A stretch of DNA of 26,859 bases from Clostridia bacterium. Its GTDB lineage: Bacteria; Bacillota; Clostridia; Christensenellales; Aristaeellaceae. How positions within the stretch are numbered: the first letter of the stretch is position 1; every line of letters starts with the position of its first letter. Location of the stretch: positions 1 through 26,859 of the forward strand of contig JAFWBZ010000402.1 in assembly GCA_017537105.1 (NCBI GenBank). Reading direction: 5' to 3'. The translations under genes were made by a program, and so were the position numbers. Positions 22,006 through 26,859 of the stretch are shown piece by piece. Under the pieces are notes generated by a model. That model worked only from the letters and a program-made list of their open reading frames with translations. It did no database searches and had not been told where the DNA came from.

Positions 22006-22805
22006 TCATCGGTGAAAAGCTGAACGGCGCCATTCCGTCGGTGGCGCAGGCGATACGGGACCGCGACGAGGGCTTCATCCGGGACCTGGCCACCCGGCAG
22101 CTGGACAGTCGGGCGGATTACCTGGACATCTGCTCCGGCGTGCCCGGGCAGGACGCCGAGATCCTTAGGTGGATGATCGAAATGATCCAGGCGGACCACC
22201 CGGACGTGCGCTTCAGCCTGGACAGCCCCGACCCGGAGGTGATTCGGTCGTGCATGGAGCTGTGCAAAAATCCGGGCATGATCAATTCCGTCTCCCTGGA
22301 GGGGAAGAAGATCGAGCTGCTGTTCCCCGTCGCGGCGGAGCAGAAGGGCTGGAAGATCATCGCGCTGCTGCTGGACGGCACGGGCATGCCCACCACGGTG
22401 GAAAAGCGCATGGAGACCTGCCGCACGATCCTGGACCGGGCCGCGGAATACGGCATCCCCGCGGGCCGGCTGTACTTCGACCCGCTGGTGTTCAGCCTGG
22501 CCACCACGCCGGAGGGCTTCCTCAACTTCGTCGGTGCGGCGCGGCAGATCCGGGCGGAGACCCCCGAAGCCCACATCGTCAGCGGGCTCTCCAACATCTC
22601 CTTCGGCCTGCCCTACCGCAAGGCCGTCAACCAGGCCTTCCTCATCGGCGCGATGATGAACGGCATGGACAGCGCCATCATGGACCCCCTCAACCGGGAC
22701 CTGCTGGCCGGCGTGTACGCCGCGGAGGCGCTGCTGGGCCTTGACGAATACTGCATGGAATACCTGACCGCCTACCGCGAGGACCTCTTCGGCCCGAAGA
22801 AGTAG
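21999..22805 (+). CDS. methyltetrahydrofolate methyltransferase-like protein (pterin-binding domain)
   Basis: The 268-residue protein is a pterin-binding TIM barrel of the AcsE/MtvA type, which moves the methyl group of 5-methyl-tetrahydrofolate to or from a corrinoid protein. Marks are MLIIGEKLNGAIPSVAQAI, ADYLDICSG (39-47), FSLDSPDPEVI (72-82), MINSVSLEGKK (94-104), YFDPLVFSLATTPEG and GLSNISFGLPYRKAVNQAFL. This matches the small stand-alone methyltransferases, not full MetH. AGGAGG is 7 nt upstream of the ATG, which overlaps the EtfA stop. No corrinoid protein gene is in the window, so the methyl partner must be encoded elsewhere. With MTHFR it forms a two-step methyl-folate path. Confidence 0.9.
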   Translation: MLIIGEKLNGAIPSVAQAIRDRDEGFIRDLATRQLDSRADYLDICSGVPGQDAEILRWMIEMIQADHPDVRFSLDSPDPEVIRSCMELCKNPGMINSVSLEGKKIELLFPVAAEQKGWKIIALLLDGTGMPTTVEKRMETCRTILDRAAEYGIPAGRLYFDPLVFSLATTPEGFLNFVGAARQIRAETPEAHIVSGLSNISFGLPYRKAVNQAFLIGAMMNGMDSAIMDPLNRDLLAGVYAAEALLGLDEYCMEYLTAYREDLFGPKK

Positions 22806-22823
22806 CGGAACGCCGCAATCTAT

Positions 22824-22855
22824 GGCGCGCCACGGCAACGTGGGGCGCCCTTTTT
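22824..22855 (+). terminator. terminator of the MTHFR-Etf operon
   Basis: GGCGC-G-CCACG pairs with CGTGG-G-GCGCC around GCAA, followed by CTTTTT. It lies 19 nt after the stop codon. Confidence 0.9.
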
Positions 22856-22923
22856 GATCCCTCGTCCGGGAAGCGGCGCCGGAGAGGTCGCGGCCCTTCT
22901 TCCGGAAAGAATATGAAAGGACG

Positions 22924-22937
22924 GGCGGATCCCCGCC
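22924..22937 (-). terminator. possible weak terminator of the DUF1848 gene
   Basis: On the minus strand GGCGG-GGAT-CCGCC is followed by CGTCCTTTCATATTC. The stem is only 5 bp, so efficiency is doubtful. Confidence 0.35.
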
Positions 22938-22972
22938 TGATCTCCACGAGGGCCGGGCGGGCTCCGCCGTGA

Positions 22973-23902
22973 TCAGAGCATCAGGCACGTCTGCCCGTCC
23001 ACCCACGACGCTTGAGGAACATCATGGATGCGGTCTCCCTCCCTGTAGTTCCCGATCAAAAACGGGGATTTGGGGTCGTGAAGCCGACTCTGCGCCAGCA
23101 CCTTTGCGGGCTCCGCGTTTGCGTAGCAATACCTGCAAAGGTGTTTGCAGGTGTTGTATGCGCCGATATCACAGGAAAGGTAGCAGGCGCACTCGGCCCG
23201 CGCGCCCTTCCTCTTTGGGGCGTTCAGGCGTTTGCCGATGGCCTTCTCATAATCGCTGATCCGCATACAGCCGCCGCAGTCTGCGCCGCAGACCGCCAGC
23301 TCATCCCCCTCCGCGCAGGGCTTGACGGTCATGCCGTGGGTCGAGGCGATTTGAATCATTCCCTTCCCCAGGGCCAGCCGCTGTTCCCGGAGAACCTCCC
23401 GCGCTTCCGGGAAATTCCTTCTGACCTTCGGATAGAGGTCAATGAAGCTGATCACTGCGGTTTTTGTGTACCCGTCAAGCGCGGAAGCGATCCGGTCAAA
23501 CGCCCGGAGATGGTAATCAAGGGTATACCGCGCCGAAAGGAAGATCGGATCAAAGCGCCAGCCGATGGAACGGGTGCCAACCGCGTCGGACAGCCTTTTG
23601 AAGTCGTCCAGCAGCCGGTGCTTGTCCGGGACGTTCGGCTCGATATCGCGCCCATAGGGTGTGATCGTGACGAACCAGTACTGGCCGTAATCCTTCAGCA
23701 GATCCATGTGCGGAAACATCGGGGCGGGATTCTTGGTACAGAAGCCGATGACGTCGACGACGGACGGATCGAGGCGGTACCGGCTGACCTGGTTCGGGTC
23801 GTAGGGATTGCGAACGCAGACAAATCCCTCTTTCAGCCGGTTCGCAAACCACTCGGCATAGAAGGCCGGAATATCCGTCCTCTGTCCCGTATTGATGATC
23901 AT
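22973..23902 (-). CDS. DUF1848 family protein with C-terminal cysteine cluster
   Basis: The 309-residue protein matches DUF1848: MIINTGQRTDIPAFYAEWFANRL at the N-terminus, VRNPYDPNQVSRYRLDPSVVDVIGFCTKNPAP, WFVTITPYGRDIEPNVP and IGWRFDPIFLS. A C-terminal Cys-rich region (CGADCGGC, then CACYLSCDIGAYNTCKHLCRYCYAN) probably binds an iron-sulfur cluster. The spacing is reminiscent of radical-SAM motifs, though placed at the C-terminus. Function is unknown. Start 23902 is preferred over the ATG at 23950 because AGGAGGTG lies 8 nt upstream and the conserved domain begins at residue 1. Its codon use appears less G/C-biased than its neighbours' (more AAA, GAT, CGG), which may mark a different history. 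It stands alone. Confidence 0.88.
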   Translation of the reverse strand: MIINTGQRTDIPAFYAEWFANRLKEGFVCVRNPYDPNQVSRYRLDPSVVDVIGFCTKNPAPMFPHMDLLKDYGQYWFVTITPYGRDIEPNVPDKHRLLDDFKRLSDAVGTRSIGWRFDPIFLSARYTLDYHLRAFDRIASALDGYTKTAVISFIDLYPKVRRNFPEAREVLREQRLALGKGMIQIASTHGMTVKPCAEGDELAVCGADCGGCMRISDYEKAIGKRLNAPKRKGARAECACYLSCDIGAYNTCKHLCRYCYANAEPAKVLAQSRLHDPKSPFLIGNYREGDRIHDVPQASWVDGQTCLML

Positions 23903-23986
23903 ATCGCCGCACCTCCTGTCCTTCTCCGGCTGCGCTTTCATAAGGAGCATGGATCTGATTCCATCCCGGAATCTGCGCAGAGCGGT

Positions 23987-24265
23987 TCAGCCCGAAAGCC
24001 CTGCCCTTCGCCAATCCCCGGCCGGGCTGTCGGGACGGGACGCCCGGAGAGAGCGATGTCTCCGCCCCCGGTACGCCCATTGAGCACTACGGCTTTCCTT
24101 TGCGAATTCCTCCTTTTGAGAGGTTAACAATTTGTTTTCTTCGCGGGCCCGGCACTGCGGAGCCTCTCCATAAAAGGCCCCGGTATGGCCCTTGGCCACG
24201 GCAAAACACCCCCGGCAGAACTGCTTCCGCCCGCGGCGAAAGCCCTCGAAGAGCGCATTCTCCAT
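23987..24265 (-). repeat. possible dispersed-repeat-like segment; no credible gene
   Basis: The 395-bp stretch between the DUF1848 start and the ArsR promoter has no ORF with a convincing ribosome site. A minus-strand frame (24265 to 23987, 92 codons) encodes an Arg/Cys-rich string (FRRGRKQFCRGCFAVAKGH, then ENKLLTSQKEEFAKESRSAQ) that looks like a translated structural repeat rather than a folded protein. It holds an internal AAAAGGAGGAATTC with no suitable start after it. The composition is less G/C-rich than flanking genes. I have a loose, unverified memory of similar strings recurring in Clostridial annotations. Confidence 0.3.
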
Positions 24266-24298
24266 TCGTGGGTTTTTCAAAAAATCTCCGCCGGGGTA

Positions 24299-24327
24299 TT
24301 GACAGATCCCCGCCCCGGGAGTATAAT
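24299..24327 (+). promoter_or_regulatory. consensus sigma-A promoter of the metal-efflux cluster
   Basis: Perfect TTGACA (24299-24304), 17-bp spacer, perfect TATAAT (24322-24327). A promoter this strong fits tight repression by the adjacent operator. Confidence 0.92.
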
Positions 24328-24328
24328 C

Positions 24329-24354
24329 AACATATGAACAGTTGTTCATATGTT
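24329..24354. promoter_or_regulatory. ArsR/SmtB-type 12-2-12 operator
   Basis: AACATATGAACA, then GT, then the exact reverse complement of the first arm. It starts 1 bp after the -10 hexamer and spans the transcription start. SmtB, ZiaR, CzrA and CadC repressors bind imperfect 12-2-12 repeats containing TGAACA, so this is almost certainly the site for the ArsR-family protein encoded just downstream. Confidence 0.92.
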
Positions 24355-24368
24355 TGGAGGTGAGGCGC

Positions 24369-24725
24369 ATGGAGGAGCGCATCGAGTGCTGTGACGAGCA
24401 CCGCGTGCATCCGGAGATCGTGACGCACGTGAAGCTGGACATGCCGGACGAGGAGCGGCTCTACGACCTGGCGGAGCTGTTCAAGGTGTTCGGCGATTCC
24501 ACGCGCGTTCGCATACTGTACGTGCTGTTCGAGTCGGAGATGTGCGTGTGCGACCTGGCGGAGCTGCTGGGCATGACGCAGTCGGCGATTTCCCACCAGC
24601 TGCGGGTGCTGAAGCAGGCGAAGCTGGTGCGGGCGCGCCGGGAGGGCAAGACGGTGTTCTACTTCCTGGCGGACGATCACGTGCGCACGATCATCGGGCA
24701 GGGCATGGAGCATCTCTGCGAATGA
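24369..24725 (+). CDS. ArsR/SmtB-family metal-responsive repressor (Zn/Cd/Pb type)
   Basis: The 118-residue winged-helix protein has the DNA-recognition helix QSAISHQLRVLKQ (71-83). It appears to carry both metal sites known in the family. The alpha3N site has an N-terminal C7/C8/D9/H11 group with C59 and C61 (CVCDLAELLG), as in CadC. The alpha5 site has D102, H104, H115 and E118 in exactly the D-x-H-x10-H-x2-E spacing of SmtB. Metal binding should release it from the operator at 24329-24354. The start at ATG 24369 follows GGAGGTGAGG; a TTG at 24342 lies inside the operator and is rejected. It is followed by the chaperone and the efflux ATPase it presumably controls. Confidence 0.95.
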   Translation: MEERIECCDEHRVHPEIVTHVKLDMPDEERLYDLAELFKVFGDSTRVRILYVLFESEMCVCDLAELLGMTQSAISHQLRVLKQAKLVRARREGKTVFYFLADDHVRTIIGQGMEHLCE

Positions 24726-24772
24726 CGGACCCAATCGGGCGGCGGCCCATGAGAATACAGGAGGGAAGACCG

Positions 24773-24991
24773 ATGAAGAAGACCTACAGGATCGACGTGG
24801 ACTGCGCGAACTGCGCGAATCTGATGGAGGAAGCCGCGAAGAAGACCCCCGGCGTAAAGGACTGCGCGGTGAGCTTCATGACCCTCAGGATGAAGGTCGA
24901 GTTTGAGGACGGCGCGGACGCGGAGCGGGTGATGCAGGACGTGTACGCCAACTGCAAGAAGGTCGAGGCGGACTGCGAAATCGAACTCTGA
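24773..24991 (+). CDS. stand-alone heavy-metal-associated (HMA) domain protein
   Basis: The 72-residue protein is a single HMA ferredoxin-like fold with the metal-binding DCANCA motif (C11 and C14) in the first loop. It is followed by the usual MEEAAKKTPGVKDCAVSFMTLRMKVEF helix-strand pattern. The Asp before the CxxC favours divalent Zn, Cd or Pb over Cu(I), as in ZntA N-domains. GAGGG lies about 8 nt before the ATG. The neighbouring ATPase lacks an N-terminal HMA domain, so this protein probably replaces it in trans as chaperone or regulatory domain. Three further Cys (31, 61, 68) near the end are not family ligands. Confidence 0.9.
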   Translation: MKKTYRIDVDCANCANLMEEAAKKTPGVKDCAVSFMTLRMKVEFEDGADAERVMQDVYANCKKVEADCEIEL

Positions 24992-25185
24992 ACCATTCGC
25001 GCAAAACCTGTGGATTTTGCGCGAGTGAGGGGGAGCGCGGTTTGCTGAAAACCCTTTGGATTTTCCGGGCGCAAACCTGACAGGCAGGTATTGATTTCCA
25101 GGCGTGACGGACACGATTGGAGCTGCAGCGGCCCCGTCCCCTCGATTCGGACGGGGCCGACCCTTCGACGAAAGGACGATGCGGG
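24992..25185 (+). repeat. 194-nt intercistronic region with three hairpins and a repeated AAAACC-TTTGGATTTT unit
   Basis: Hairpin 1 (24997-25024): TCGCGCAAAA pairs perfectly with TTTTGCGCGA around CCTGTGGA. Hairpin 2 (25039-25077): outer GGTTTGC/GCAAACC and inner GAAAA/TTTTC around CCCTTTGGA. Hairpin 3 (25130-25158): GGCCCCGTCC pairs perfectly with GGACGGGGCC around a 9-nt loop. The first two share nearly the same A4-loop-T4 core, as in a duplicated palindromic unit. No good promoter is seen, so the ATPase is probably expressed by read-through, and the structures may lower its level relative to the chaperone. Confidence 0.5.

Positions 25186-26859
<1,674 letters not shown>

Noticed and set aside
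19489..22805. Plus-strand frames appearing to fuse MTHFR-EtfB and EtfA-methyltransferase
   Set aside because: The upstream parts are out-of-frame readings of the preceding gene; internal starts with good ribosome sites define separate EtfB and methyltransferase genes.
24342..24368. TTG start for the ArsR gene
   Set aside because: It is inside the palindromic operator; the ATG at 24369 has a near-perfect ribosome site.
24677..25114. Minus-strand 145-codon ORF across the HMA gene and the hairpin region
   Set aside because: Shadow of the HMA gene; the N-terminal part is a translation of the palindromic spacer and has no ribosome site.

Overview
GC-rich DNA with strong AGGAGG-type ribosome binding sites, near-consensus sigma-A promoters, LacI- and ArsR-type regulators, Sec signal peptides and an oxygen-sensitive glycyl radical enzyme. 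Together these point to a high-GC anaerobic member of the Clostridia, probably from gut or rumen. That placement is inference, and no rRNA gene is present to test it. No tRNA, rRNA, CRISPR array, integrase or transposase was recognised.

Layout. Positions 1-684 (minus) hold rsmG, cut by the left edge, divergent from a small DUF4236-like membrane protein gene (828-1106). Two secreted proteins follow on the minus strand: a peptidoglycan-binding-domain protein (1176-1886) and a predicted beta-helix protein with a Met/Pro/Gly-rich linker (2058-3563). A ThuA-like gene (3802-4533) precedes an AT-rich control region with four ATCGAT boxes and two promoters. That region drives an apparent rhamnoside/pectin operon: GH78 alpha-L-rhamnosidase, sugar-binding protein, double ATPase, permease, GH105 unsaturated glycuronyl hydrolase and a LacI regulator (4827-13167). 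An aldo/keto reductase gene follows at 13273-14259.

The minus strand at 14371-17839 carries a VOC protein with its own promoter, a glycyl radical enzyme (GRE) activase and an unusual GRE. The GRE promoter is followed by a perfect 24-bp palindrome, and a divergent LacI gene (18083-19102) probably controls it. Next is a tight four-gene operon (19307-22805): MTHFR-like protein, EtfB, EtfA and a methyltetrahydrofolate methyltransferase-like protein. After a DUF1848 gene (22973-23902, minus) and a roughly 400-bp region without a credible gene comes a metal-efflux cluster: ArsR/SmtB sensor with a perfect 12-2-12 operator, a stand-alone HMA chaperone and a Zn/Cd/Pb-type P1B ATPase running off the right edge.

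How the genes fit together. The 4.8-13.2 kb block looks like import and trimming of rhamnose-containing pectic oligosaccharides under LacI control. The GRE block looks like a second, separately LacI-controlled anaerobic catabolic step on a small carbon compound. The MTHFR-Etf-methyltransferase block suggests a methyl-folate pathway coupled to electron-transfer flavoprotein.

Best candidates for undescribed biology: (1) the 674-residue GRE with a Cys-Trp-Glu active site and an RVWGW glycyl loop; (2) the MTHFR-EtfBA-methyltransferase operon; (3) a hairpin-dense segment apparently read in frame as the N-terminus of the activase, with possibly related structured regions near 24.0-24.3 and 25.0 kb.
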